Shown here: piece by piece, positions 1 to 5,718 of the stretch | Position numbering within the stretch: the first letter of the stretch is position 1 | Layout of the letters: the number at the start of each line of letters is the position of its first letter | Origin: Quisquiliibacterium sp. | GTDB taxonomy: Bacteria; Pseudomonadota; Gammaproteobacteria; Burkholderiales; Burkholderiaceae_E | Length of the DNA: 5,718 bases | Reading direction: 5' to 3' | NCBI GenBank assembly: GCA_030830765.1 | Contig: JAURMJ010000092.1 | Location: 1-5,718 of the forward strand | Made by a program: the position numbers and the translations under genes | The notes under the pieces: model-generated | The model's input: the letters and a program-made list of their open reading frames with translations, nothing else | What the model was told of the DNA's origin: nothing | Databases searched by the model: none

Positions 1-5
1 CTCCT
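1..5 (-). promoter_or_regulatory. Shine-Dalgarno core for a gene beyond the left edge
   Basis: Read on the minus strand, the bases just after the last sense codon of the DsbA-like gene are TAGGAG: the stop codon TAG runs into a perfect AGGAG ribosome-binding core. This would place the start of another minus-strand gene a few bases outside the window, closely linked to the DsbA-like gene. The start codon itself is not visible, so the gene is inferred. Confidence 0.4.
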
Positions 6-669
6 ATGCGCGGCGGCGTTCGTGTTCGATCAAAAAATCGACAACCTGCAAAGTACGCTCGCGACTACCGGCCATCGCAGGCGATGTGTACCACCTGCCG
101 TTGACCACCAGTGCCGGCACGCCGTCCAACTTGAAGAACTTGGCCATCTCATTGGCCTGATCCATGGCGGCTTTGACCTGGTACGCGTCAAAGATCCGCA
201 GGAAGGCTTCTGGCTCCAGCCCAAATTCTTCGATCAGCGACAGCAGGTCCTGACGCACCTCCAGCCGCCTTTTCTGCTGATGAATCGCAGCGTAAACCCG
301 GGGGCTCAACTCGGTTTCTCGACCCATCGCAACCAGCGAGTAGAACAGCTGGGAATAGGGTCGCCAGCCGGCGTTGGGCGAAGGATGAACCTTGCGCAGC
401 ACAATATCCGAAGACTGCCGGGCAAACCAATCTTTGAGCGCAGGCTCAAAGGCATTGCAAAACGGGCATGCGTACCAGAAGAACTCTGCAACCTCGATTT
501 TGCCGGGGGTGCGATGCGGCCAGAGGCCGCTGCCCGCCCGGTACTCAAAGCCTGCTTCAGGCGGCTGGCTCGGATTCGAGGTGGAGCAGCCGCCAGCGAT
601 GGCGGCGACAGTTCCCCCGGCAAGCAGCTTAAGAAGTCGCCGAGTCGACTGGTCGACTTGATGTGCCAT
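4..669 (-). CDS. DsbA-like thiol:disulfide oxidoreductase, exported, CPFC active site
   Basis: A 221-residue thioredoxin-fold protein of the DsbA family, expected to act on cysteine pairs of exported proteins outside the cytoplasm. The active site is C68-P69-F70-C71 within an FFWYACPFCNAFEP context, and the cis-proline loop is GVPALVVNG with V184-P185. An alpha-helical insert, typical of DsbA, lies between the two. The N-terminus carries R10-R11 followed by a hydrophobic stretch and I24-A25-G26-G27-C28, so it reads as a Tat-like signal ending in a weak lipobox; S29 follows the cysteine. The mature protein could therefore be a lipid-anchored oxidoreductase. The ATG at 669 is preceded by GAGG at about 10 nt. 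The family's usual dipeptide is Pro-His; here it is Pro-Phe, which should alter redox potential (inference). The length is normal for DsbA. The family is clear; whether it acts as oxidase, isomerase or reductase is not. Confidence 0.9.
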   Translation of the reverse strand: MAHQVDQSTRRLLKLLAGGTVAAIAGGCSTSNPSQPPEAGFEYRAGSGLWPHRTPGKIEVAEFFWYACPFCNAFEPALKDWFARQSSDIVLRKVHPSPNAGWRPYSQLFYSLVAMGRETELSPRVYAAIHQQKRRLEVRQDLLSLIEEFGLEPEAFLRIFDAYQVKAAMDQANEMAKFFKLDGVPALVVNGRWYTSPAMAGSRERTLQVVDFLIEHERRRA

Positions 670-697
670 GGCAACCGCGCCTCGTGAGACTGAACAT

Positions 698-712
698 GAT
701 TAGATAATTATG
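698..712 (-). promoter_or_regulatory. AT-rich island, possible -10 region of the DsbA-like gene
   Basis: In a GC-rich gap, a short AT-rich run reads on the minus strand CATAATTATCTAATC, and contains CATAAT, one mismatch from the sigma-70 -10 consensus. It sits about 40 nt upstream of the DsbA-like start codon. No recognisable -35 box is present at the right spacing, so this is a weak candidate. If real, the DsbA-like gene has its own promoter in addition to any read-through from the upstream gene. The rest of the 670-821 gap shows no convincing gene and no classical terminator. Confidence 0.25.
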
Positions 713-821
713 CGCCGCCCCGGTTTCCGGCGGAGGCGGGCATTCGTCGAACCGCGCGAAGATCTGCTCGATGATCGGGCAACTGGTACGAGCCGACCGG
801 GTCCGGCCGGATCGCGTCGAC

Positions 822-1400
822 TCAGCGACCCATCGAAAAGAATTCGTCATTCGGCCGCATGCTGGTCACGTTGGCCATGCGGTTCGAAAGGCCGAAGAAC
901 GCGGCAATGCCAGCGATATCCCAAATATCTTCCATCTCAAAACCGTGCTGCTTCAGGGTTTCAAAATCCCCGTCTTCGACCGCATAAGCTTCGCCGGAAA
1001 CCTTCATTGCAAAGTCGAGCATGGCGCGCTGACGCGGTGTGATGTCAGCCTTTCGATAATTGATGGCCACCTGGTCGGCGATCAGCGGATTTTTGGCGCG
1101 GATCCGCAGAATGGCGCCATGGGCGACCACGCAATACTGGCACTGGTTCGCATTGCTGGTGGCGACGACGATCATTTCGCGTTCAGCCTTGGTCAGGTTG
1201 CCCTTCTTGTCCATCAGCGCGTCGTGATACGCAAAGAACGCACGGAATTCATCCGGACGATGCGCAAGCACCAGAAAAACATTCGGGACAAAACCCGATT
1301 TTTCCTGCACCGCGAGAATGCGCTCACGAATGTCATCCGGCAGATCCTTGATTTCGGGAACCGGGAAGCGGCTGATCTTAAAGGGGCTAGTGGCGGTCAT
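822..1400 (-). CDS. Carboxymuconolactone decarboxylase/AhpD-family peroxidase-related protein
   Basis: A 192-residue cytoplasmic protein of the CMD/AhpD superfamily, in the subgroup usually annotated 'peroxidase-related enzyme'. The signature is E73 in KAEREMI, then C87-Q-Y-C90 and H94 in CQYCVVAHG, which matches the AhpD-type redox pair with its downstream histidine. An N-terminal part (SRFPVPEIKDLPDDI and GFVPNVFLVLAHRP) and the C-terminal segment (DIWDIAGIAAFFGLSNRMAN) are typical of this longer subgroup, compared with single-domain CMD proteins. Family members reduce or help reduce peroxides through the CxxC pair, but the physiological substrate is generally unknown. The ATG at 1400 has only a weak GGA 6-7 nt upstream. 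It is the first gene of the minus-strand block and faces away from the ABC importer operon. Proximity to a DsbA-like gene hints at a shared role in thiol redox handling; this is inference. Confidence 0.9.
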   Translation of the reverse strand: MTATSPFKISRFPVPEIKDLPDDIRERILAVQEKSGFVPNVFLVLAHRPDEFRAFFAYHDALMDKKGNLTKAEREMIVVATSNANQCQYCVVAHGAILRIRAKNPLIADQVAINYRKADITPRQRAMLDFAMKVSGEAYAVEDGDFETLKQHGFEMEDIWDIAGIAAFFGLSNRMANVTSMRPNDEFFSMGR

Positions 1401-1655
1401 TTGGATTCCAGTCAGTTCTATCGATGCAAATCAGCCGCCGAATTTACCCCCCCAGGCAGATCCGAGCAATTTGACCACACTGCCGGAAATAAAGTGCCGC
1501 CGATCCAAGGGCACCTTCCCGGGGCCACGAAGAGGGCTTGCCAACAGATTCGGCGGGAAACCCACGCAGGCACCAAAAAGTGCATCAAAACCGGATTTTC
1601 CGCAGTAATATTTCAGCGACAACAACCGATCCTAGAACATCACGGGAGACACGCA
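1401..1655. promoter_or_regulatory. Divergent intergenic region between redox block and importer operon
   Basis: This 255-nt non-coding stretch separates two divergently transcribed blocks and must contain promoters for both, unless transcription enters from elsewhere. Visible candidates on the plus strand are TTGACC at 1471-1476, which lacks a well-spaced -10, and TAATAT at 1606-1611 in an AT-richer patch about 45 nt before the binding-protein start, which lacks a clear -35. A small inverted repeat, CGGA-TTT-TCCG at 1592-1602, lies just before the latter and could be an operator half-site pair, but it is only 4 bp per arm. Short open frames here start with TTG or are shadows and do not look coding. 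Confidence 0.4.
1644..1649 (+). promoter_or_regulatory. Ribosome binding site of the solute-binding protein
   Basis: GGGAGA lies 6 nt before the ATG at 1656. This site decides the start: the same reading frame stays open upstream to 771, but that extension is entirely antisense to the CMD/AhpD-family gene plus intergenic DNA and has no family similarity. Translation from 1656 gives a normal signal peptide at the N-terminus. Confidence 0.7.
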
Positions 1656-3446
1656 ATGGATGACAAGACGCTGCGCAGCCTGATCGCCAAGGTCAAGAAC
1701 GGGCACCTGCCGCGACGGGAATTCGTGAACCGCATGCTGCAGGTGGGCCTGACCGCTCCGATGGCCACCCAGTTGCTCACCATCGGTGGCGTTGCACATG
1801 CTGCACCGCCGGCCGCCTACAAACCGACCAAGCGCGGTGGCGGTGGACCATTGAAACTGCTGTGGTGGCAGGGGGCTACCCTGCTGAATCCTCACTTCGC
1901 AGTTGGCACGAAGGATCAGGAAGGCTCACGGATCTTCTACGAACCGATGGCAGCCTGGGATGCCGACGGCAATCTGGTGCCGGTGTTGGCAGCCGAGCTG
2001 CCCAGCGTGCAGAACGGTGGCCTGGCGCCTGACGGCACCTGGGTGATCTGGAAACTCAAGAAAGGCGTCAAGTGGCATGACGGGAAACCGGTCACGGCCG
2101 ACGACCTGGTGTTCAACTGGGAATACGCGACTGACCCGGCGACCGCGGCGGTCACGATTGGCACTTACCGGGACACAACGGTCGAGAAGATCGATGATCT
2201 GTCCGTACGCGTGCGCTTTTCCAAGCCGACGCCGTTCTGGGCAGATGCATTTGTGGGCGTGCGCGGCCTGATCATTCCGAAGCACATGTTCGAGAACTAC
2301 CGCGGTGCAAAGTCGCGCCAGGCACCCGCCAACTTGAAGCCGGTTGGCACCGGTCCCTACAAGTTCGCCGACTTCAAACCGGGCGACATGGTGCGCGGCA
2401 TCCTGAATCCCGGCTATCACATCCCGAATCAACCATTCTTCGACAGCATCGAGATGAAAGGCGGGGGCCAGGCGGTGTCGGCAGCGCGTGCCGTACTGCA
2501 GACCGGTGAATTCGACTATGCATGGAATCTGCAGGTCGAAGACCAGATCCTCAAGAAACTCGAGGCCGGCGGCAAGGGCAAGATCGAAATTGCTCTGGGC
2601 GGCAATATCGAGTTCATGCTGATGAACCAGTGCGACCCGTGGAAAGAAGTCGATGGGGAGCGTGCCAGTCTGAAGGCACCACACCCGGCATTCCGCGATA
2701 TGGCTGTGCGCGAAGCCATGAGCCTGCTCGTTGACCGTGCGGCGATTGAAAAGCACATCTACGGTCGCACCGCGCGTGCCACTGCCAACTTTCTGAACAA
2801 CCCACAGCGCTACGCATCCAAGAATACCAAGTGGTCGTTCGACATCGCCAAGGCCAACAAGGTGCTTGATGCGGCCGGCTGGAAGCGCGGCAAGGACGGT
2901 GTACGCGAAAAGAATGGCACGAAGCTCAAGTTCGTCTTCCAGACTTCGATCAACGCGCCGCGCCAGAAGACCCAGGCCATCATCAAGCAGGCCTGCCAGA
3001 AAGCCGGTATCGAGCTGGAACTCAAATCGATCACAGCCTCAGTGTTCTTCTCATCGGACGTGGCCAACCCGGACACCTACACGAAGTTCTTCACCGACCT
3101 GGAGATGTACACCACGACCATGCCGCAGCCCGATCCGGCCGTGTTCATGGAGCAGTACCTGTCCTGGCAGGCCGCCCAGAAAGCGAACAAGTGGCAGGGC
3201 CGCAACATCACCCGCTGGCAGAACGACAACTACGATGCAGCCTATCGGGCAGCGCAGTTCGAGCTTGACCCGATCAAGCGGGCCGCGTACTTCATTCGCA
3301 TGAATGATCTGGTCATTGAGAACCATGTGGTTGTGCCAGTCGCCTATCGGCCGCGCGTCTCAGGCGTCTCGCACAAGCTGGTTGCCCCCTTGTCTGGATG
3401 GGATAACGACATGTGGGCGCTGGCGCGCTGGTACAAGGAAAGCTGA
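1656..3446 (+). CDS. ABC transporter substrate-binding protein, family 5 (peptide/nickel/opine type)
   Basis: A 596-residue periplasmic solute-binding protein of the SBP_bac_5 family (DppA/OppA/NikA relatives), which captures substrate and delivers it to the permeases encoded downstream. The N-terminus has R20-R21-E-F23, a hydrophobic segment, and a cleavage site of the AxA type (A47-H48-A49), so it reads as a Tat-like signal peptide. Family landmarks follow: YEPMAAWDADGNLVP around 95-110, the W-x-L-x-x-G-V-K-W-H-D-G-K-P-V-T-A-D-D block at 132-150, and VGTGPYKF around 230-237. The length is at the upper end for the family. The substrate cannot be read from sequence; family members bind peptides, nickel chelates, glutathione, opines and others. 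It is the first gene of the importer operon, and the stop at 3444-3446 is followed by a strong hairpin that may set its expression apart from the permeases. Confidence 0.93.
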   Translation: MDDKTLRSLIAKVKNGHLPRREFVNRMLQVGLTAPMATQLLTIGGVAHAAPPAAYKPTKRGGGGPLKLLWWQGATLLNPHFAVGTKDQEGSRIFYEPMAAWDADGNLVPVLAAELPSVQNGGLAPDGTWVIWKLKKGVKWHDGKPVTADDLVFNWEYATDPATAAVTIGTYRDTTVEKIDDLSVRVRFSKPTPFWADAFVGVRGLIIPKHMFENYRGAKSRQAPANLKPVGTGPYKFADFKPGDMVRGILNPGYHIPNQPFFDSIEMKGGGQAVSAARAVLQTGEFDYAWNLQVEDQILKKLEAGGKGKIEIALGGNIEFMLMNQCDPWKEVDGERASLKAPHPAFRDMAVREAMSLLVDRAAIEKHIYGRTARATANFLNNPQRYASKNTKWSFDIAKANKVLDAAGWKRGKDGVREKNGTKLKFVFQTSINAPRQKTQAIIKQACQKAGIELELKSITASVFFSSDVANPDTYTKFFTDLEMYTTTMPQPDPAVFMEQYLSWQAAQKANKWQGRNITRWQNDNYDAAYRAAQFELDPIKRAAYFIRMNDLVIENHVVVPVAYRPRVSGVSHKLVAPLSGWDNDMWALARWYKES

Positions 3447-3469
3447 GCGCATAAGCTGGCAGCCATGCG

Positions 3470-3499
3470 CAGGGCCTGCGCCACCTGGCGCGGGCCCTG
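3470..3499 (+). other. Strong intergenic RNA hairpin after the binding-protein gene
   Basis: Positions 3470-3482 and 3487-3499 pair over 13 base pairs (12 Watson-Crick plus one T-G wobble at 3477/3492), closing a 4-nt loop ACCT; an extra G-T wobble can extend it by one pair. No T-run follows, so it is not a classical intrinsic terminator. In ABC importer operons such stem-loops between the binding-protein gene and the permease genes commonly protect the upstream mRNA from 3' exonucleases or cause partial termination, giving excess binding protein. That role is inferred here from position and structure. Confidence 0.7.
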
Positions 3500-3551
3500 T
3501 CTCGATGAGCCCTGCAAAAGGCCGTCATCAGGTATTTATTGACCGACTCCG

Positions 3552-4511
3552 ATGAGCCGCTACCTACTTCGGCGCCTGCTGATCGCGGTGCCCAGCCTGC
3601 TGGGCATCAGCGTGATCCTGTTCACGGTGCTGGCGCTTGCGCCGGGCGACCCCTTCGAGGAACTCGCCACCAATCCAAACGTGCCGCCCGAGGTGCGGGA
3701 GAACCTGCGTGCCCAGTTCGGCCTGGATGACCCGGTCATGGTGCGCTACGTGCGCTGGCTGACCGCCATGTTCCAGGGCGACTGGGGGTTCTCGTTCGTC
3801 AGCCGGGTCGATGTCGATACGCTGATCCTGCAGCGCCTGCCTGAAACGCTGGTGGTGATCGGTGCATCCCAGATTCTGGCGTTGCTGATCGCTCTGCCGA
3901 TTGGCATCTTCGCAGCGACGCGTCCGTATTCGATCTTTGATCAGGTCGCCAACACACTGGCTTTTGTCGGCTTCTCACTGCCGACCTTCTTTACCGGCAT
4001 TCTTTTCATCTTGTTGTTCTCGATCACGCTGGACTGGCTGCCCTTCGTGTACCGCTCCGACCTGGACAGCACCGGCTGGGCCTGGTTCTGGGAGCAGGTC
4101 AGACAGTCGATCATGCCGGTCGCGGTGCTCGGTCTTTACCAGGGCGCAACCTGGACTCGCTTTGTGCGCTCGGCAGTGCTCGATGTCATCCGACTCGATT
4201 ACGTGACCACGGCACGCTCCAAGGGGCTGGCCGAGCGCATCGTGATCATCAAGCATGTGGTGCGCAATGCGCTGATCCCGGTGGTCACGCTGGTTGCGCT
4301 GCAGATGCCCGCCATCTTCGGGGGTGCCATCGTCACCGAGCAGATCTTTCGCGTGCCGGGCATCGGATCGCTGCTGATCAGTGCCATCCTGGCCAACGAT
4401 ACCCCGGTGATCATGGCAGTCACCTTTGTGTTCTCCTGCCTGGTCATCCTCTTCAACCTGATTGCCGACGTGCTCTATGGCTGGCTCGACCCCCGCATCT
4501 CCTTCCGCTGA
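3552..4511 (+). CDS. ABC transporter permease, DppB/OppB type
   Basis: A 319-residue inner-membrane permease, one half of the transmembrane channel of the importer. The N-terminal MSRYLLRRLLIAVPSLLGIS followed by a hydrophobic helix (about 9-31) and the periplasmic segment APGDPFEE are typical of DppB/OppB/GsiC proteins. Further membrane segments lie at about 99-121, 134-158, 184-202, 239-261 and 287-309, giving six in total. The cytoplasmic EAA loop that docks on the ATPase is at about 216-240 (DYVTTARSKGLAERIVIIKH, then VVRNALIP), and the C-terminus ends in the usual WLDPRISFR. The start ATG has no Shine-Dalgarno at normal spacing; the nearest AGG is about 19 nt upstream. It begins 105 nt after the binding-protein gene, and its last 35 nt overlap the start of the next permease gene. 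Substrate class is undetermined. Confidence 0.94.
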   Translation: MSRYLLRRLLIAVPSLLGISVILFTVLALAPGDPFEELATNPNVPPEVRENLRAQFGLDDPVMVRYVRWLTAMFQGDWGFSFVSRVDVDTLILQRLPETLVVIGASQILALLIALPIGIFAATRPYSIFDQVANTLAFVGFSLPTFFTGILFILLFSITLDWLPFVYRSDLDSTGWAWFWEQVRQSIMPVAVLGLYQGATWTRFVRSAVLDVIRLDYVTTARSKGLAERIVIIKHVVRNALIPVVTLVALQMPAIFGGAIVTEQIFRVPGIGSLLISAILANDTPVIMAVTFVFSCLVILFNLIADVLYGWLDPRISFR

Positions 4512-5412
4512 TCCGGCCCAGGTCATCGCTGGCCCGACCCGTTCGCTCAGTGCGGAGGCCTGGCGCCGATTCAAGCGCCATCGCCTGGCATTCATCGGCG
4601 CGCTGATCCTCGGCTTTTTCATGCTTGCCGTCACGATCGGGCCTTGGATTTGGACGATCCCGATCAACGAGATCGACTTCGAGGCGAGCCTTGCCGGTCC
4701 ATCCTGGCAGCATCCACTGGGCACTGACGATCTCGGGCAAGACTTGCTGGCACGCATGCTGTATGGCGGTCGCATCTCGATCGCAGTGGGCCTGGCCGCA
4801 ATGGTGATCGCGATTGTCGTTGGCATCGTGATCGGCGCAATCGCGGGCATGGCCCGGGGGCCGGTAGACACAGCGCTGATGTGGCTGACTGACCTGTTCC
4901 TGTCGCTGCCGCAACTGCCGCTGCTGCTGCTGATCATCTATCTGTTTCGCGACACGCTCAAGGAATGGGTCGGTGTCGAGGCTGGCGTGTTCATTCTGGT
5001 GGTCGCGGTGATCGGCGGGTTTCGCTGGATGCCAGTTGCCAGGCTGGTGCGTGCGCAGTTTCTGTCGCTTCGCGAAAAGGAGTTCGTCGAAGCCGCACGG
5101 GCACTGGGGGCCTCACCGATGCGTCAGGTCGTGCGGCACATCCTGCCCAATGCGCTGGGGCCGGTGATTGTCGCAGGCACTGTCGACGTGGCTGCGGCCA
5201 TCATTGCCGAATCCACGTTGTCATTTCTTGGCCTCGGCTTTCCGCCTGACATCCCGACCTGGGGACGCATCCTGTACGACGCAAAGGATCACCTGGACAT
5301 TGCGCCGCACTGGGCAATCATCCCCGGCATGGCGATCTTCCTGGTCGTGTTGTCGATCAATTACATCGGAGACGGGTTGCGAGACGCACTCGATCCGCGC
5401 AAGGTGATGTAG
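4477..5412 (+). CDS. ABC transporter permease, DppC/OppC type
   Basis: The second permease, 311 residues from the ATG at 4477. A TTG at 4462 in the same frame would add five residues; ATG was preferred, although neither has a clear ribosome-binding site. After a polar N-terminus comes the DppC hallmark W29-R-R-F-K-R-H-R-L-A-F leading into the first membrane helix (about 37-57), then HPLGTDDLGQDLLARMLYGG (79-98), a conserved DppC segment. The EAA loop reads EFVEAARALGASPMRQVVRH, then ILPNALGP (about 202-229). The C-terminus has LSFLGLGFPPDIPTWG and ends with GDGLRDALDPRK, both typical. The start lies within the end of the DppB-type gene in another frame, so the two are probably translationally coupled, which would suit an equimolar heterodimer. 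The stop is 7 nt before the ATPase gene. Confidence 0.93.
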   Translation: MAGSTPASPSADPAQVIAGPTRSLSAEAWRRFKRHRLAFIGALILGFFMLAVTIGPWIWTIPINEIDFEASLAGPSWQHPLGTDDLGQDLLARMLYGGRISIAVGLAAMVIAIVVGIVIGAIAGMARGPVDTALMWLTDLFLSLPQLPLLLLIIYLFRDTLKEWVGVEAGVFILVVAVIGGFRWMPVARLVRAQFLSLREKEFVEAARALGASPMRQVVRHILPNALGPVIVAGTVDVAAAIIAESTLSFLGLGFPPDIPTWGRILYDAKDHLDIAPHWAIIPGMAIFLVVLSINYIGDGLRDALDPRKVM

Positions 5413-5417
5413 GCGGG
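5411..5417 (+). promoter_or_regulatory. Ribosome binding site of the ATPase gene, overlapping the permease stop
   Basis: AGGCGGG begins inside the TAG stop of the DppC-type gene and precedes the ATG at 5420, with the AGG core 6 nt away. The overlap of stop and binding site suggests that ribosomes finishing the permease help initiate the ATPase. Confidence 0.55.
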
Positions 5418-5419
5418 CG

Positions 5420-5718
5420 ATGACCGAACGACTTCTCGAGATTCGCGGGCTCAAGACCCATTTTGTGACCGATGAGGGCACCGTGCAGGCCGTCGATGGC
5501 GTCGACATGTCCATCGACGCCGGTGAAACCCTGTGCGTCGTTGGCGAGTCCGGCTGCGGCAAGAGTGTCACCGCAATGACGGTGATGAAGCTGATCGCAA
5601 TGCCGCCTGGACGCATTGCTGGCGGTCAGGTGCTCTGGAAGGGCGAGGATCTGGTACCGATGCCGGCCAGCCGGATGCGTGAGATCCGGGCCAAGCAAAT
5701 CGCGATGATCTTCCAGGA
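5420..5718 (+). CDS. ABC transporter ATP-binding protein, DppD/OppD type (5' part only)
   Basis: The first 99 codons of a nucleotide-binding subunit; the gene runs off the right edge. It opens with MTERLLEIRGLKTHF, a standard start for DppD/OppD proteins, with an A-loop-like aromatic at F15. The Walker A motif is G42-E-S-G-C-G-K48-S49, and the visible part ends at the Q-loop, MIFQ with Q99. The segment between them, including GQVLWKGEDLV, is typical of peptide-importer ATPases. Walker B, the LSGGQ signature and the C-terminal oligopeptide-transporter domain are beyond the window and cannot be judged. This subunit would hydrolyse ATP on the cytoplasmic face to drive import through the two permeases. 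A DppF-type partner gene is expected next by analogy with the family but is not seen. Confidence 0.92.
   Translation, partial: MTERLLEIRGLKTHFVTDEGTVQAVDGVDMSIDAGETLCVVGESGCGKSVTAMTVMKLIAMPPGRIAGGQVLWKGEDLVPMPASRMREIRAKQIAMIFQ

Noticed and set aside
22..687. 221-codon plus-strand frame across the left end
   Set aside because: Antisense shadow of the DsbA-like gene, which has clear catalytic and cis-proline motifs on the minus strand; the shadow protein has no recognisable features.
715..733. Inverted repeat CCGCC/GGCGG with a 9-nt loop, considered as a terminator after the CMD/AhpD-family gene
   Set aside because: Only 5 bp, with no U-run on the minus-strand transcript; such short GC repeats are expected by chance here.
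794..812. Weak GC-rich hairpin just after the CMD/AhpD-family stop
   Set aside because: The stem needs a bulge and is not followed by a U-run, so a terminator cannot be supported.
1431..1625. 64-codon minus-strand frame in the divergent intergenic region
   Set aside because: Starts with TTG, has no recognisable motif and no supporting ribosome-binding site; it overlaps the expected promoter region.
771..1655. N-terminal extension of the solute-binding protein frame, open upstream of 1656
   Set aside because: It is antisense to the CMD/AhpD-family gene and crosses the intergenic region; it lacks family features, and ATG 1656 has a good ribosome-binding site and gives a proper signal peptide.
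1926..2756. 276-codon minus-strand frame under the solute-binding protein gene
   Set aside because: Antisense shadow; no domain or motif recognised and no ribosome-binding context supporting it.
3975..4937. 320-codon minus-strand frame under the two permease genes
   Set aside because: Antisense to two confidently identified permeases; its Asp/His/Arg-rich, featureless composition is what reverse-strand reading of GC-rich membrane-protein genes gives.

Overview
The window is a stretch of GC-rich, densely coded bacterial chromosome with two oppositely oriented gene blocks. The proteins look like those of Pseudomonadota. The DsbA-like protein, with FFWYACPFCNAFEP around its active site, most resembles beta/gammaproteobacterial DsbA enzymes as I remember them, but this assignment rests on recalled family resemblance and not on a search.

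Left block (minus strand, positions about 1-1400): a carboxymuconolactone decarboxylase/AhpD-type 'peroxidase-related' protein (822-1400) is followed, after a 152-nt gap, by a DsbA-like thiol-disulfide protein (4-669). The DsbA-like protein has an export signal that combines a twin-arginine pair with a lipobox-like cysteine, and a CPFC active site instead of the usual CPHC. A perfect AGGAG Shine-Dalgarno core (minus strand) overlaps the end of this gene at the left edge, so another minus-strand gene probably begins just outside the window.

Middle (1401-1655): a 255-nt divergent intergenic region that should hold the promoters for both blocks. No strong consensus promoter or operator could be read there.

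Right block (plus strand, 1656-5718): a family 5 ABC importer operon of the Dpp/Opp/Nik type. It runs: substrate-binding protein with a Tat-like signal (1656-3446), DppB-type permease (3552-4511), DppC-type permease (about 4477-5412, overlapping the previous gene), and the first 99 codons of a DppD-type ATPase (5420 to beyond the right edge). The binding protein would capture a substrate (peptide or other small solute, not determinable here) in the periplasm, the two permeases would form the membrane channel, and the ATPase (normally paired with a DppF-type partner further downstream) would drive import. A 13-bp hairpin in the gap after the binding-protein gene fits the common arrangement in which the binding protein is made in excess of the membrane components.

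I see no mobile element, CRISPR array, tRNA or rRNA, and no evidence of a new multi-gene system. The points most worth a second look are the intergenic hairpin, the CPFC active site, and the dual Tat/lipoprotein-like signal.
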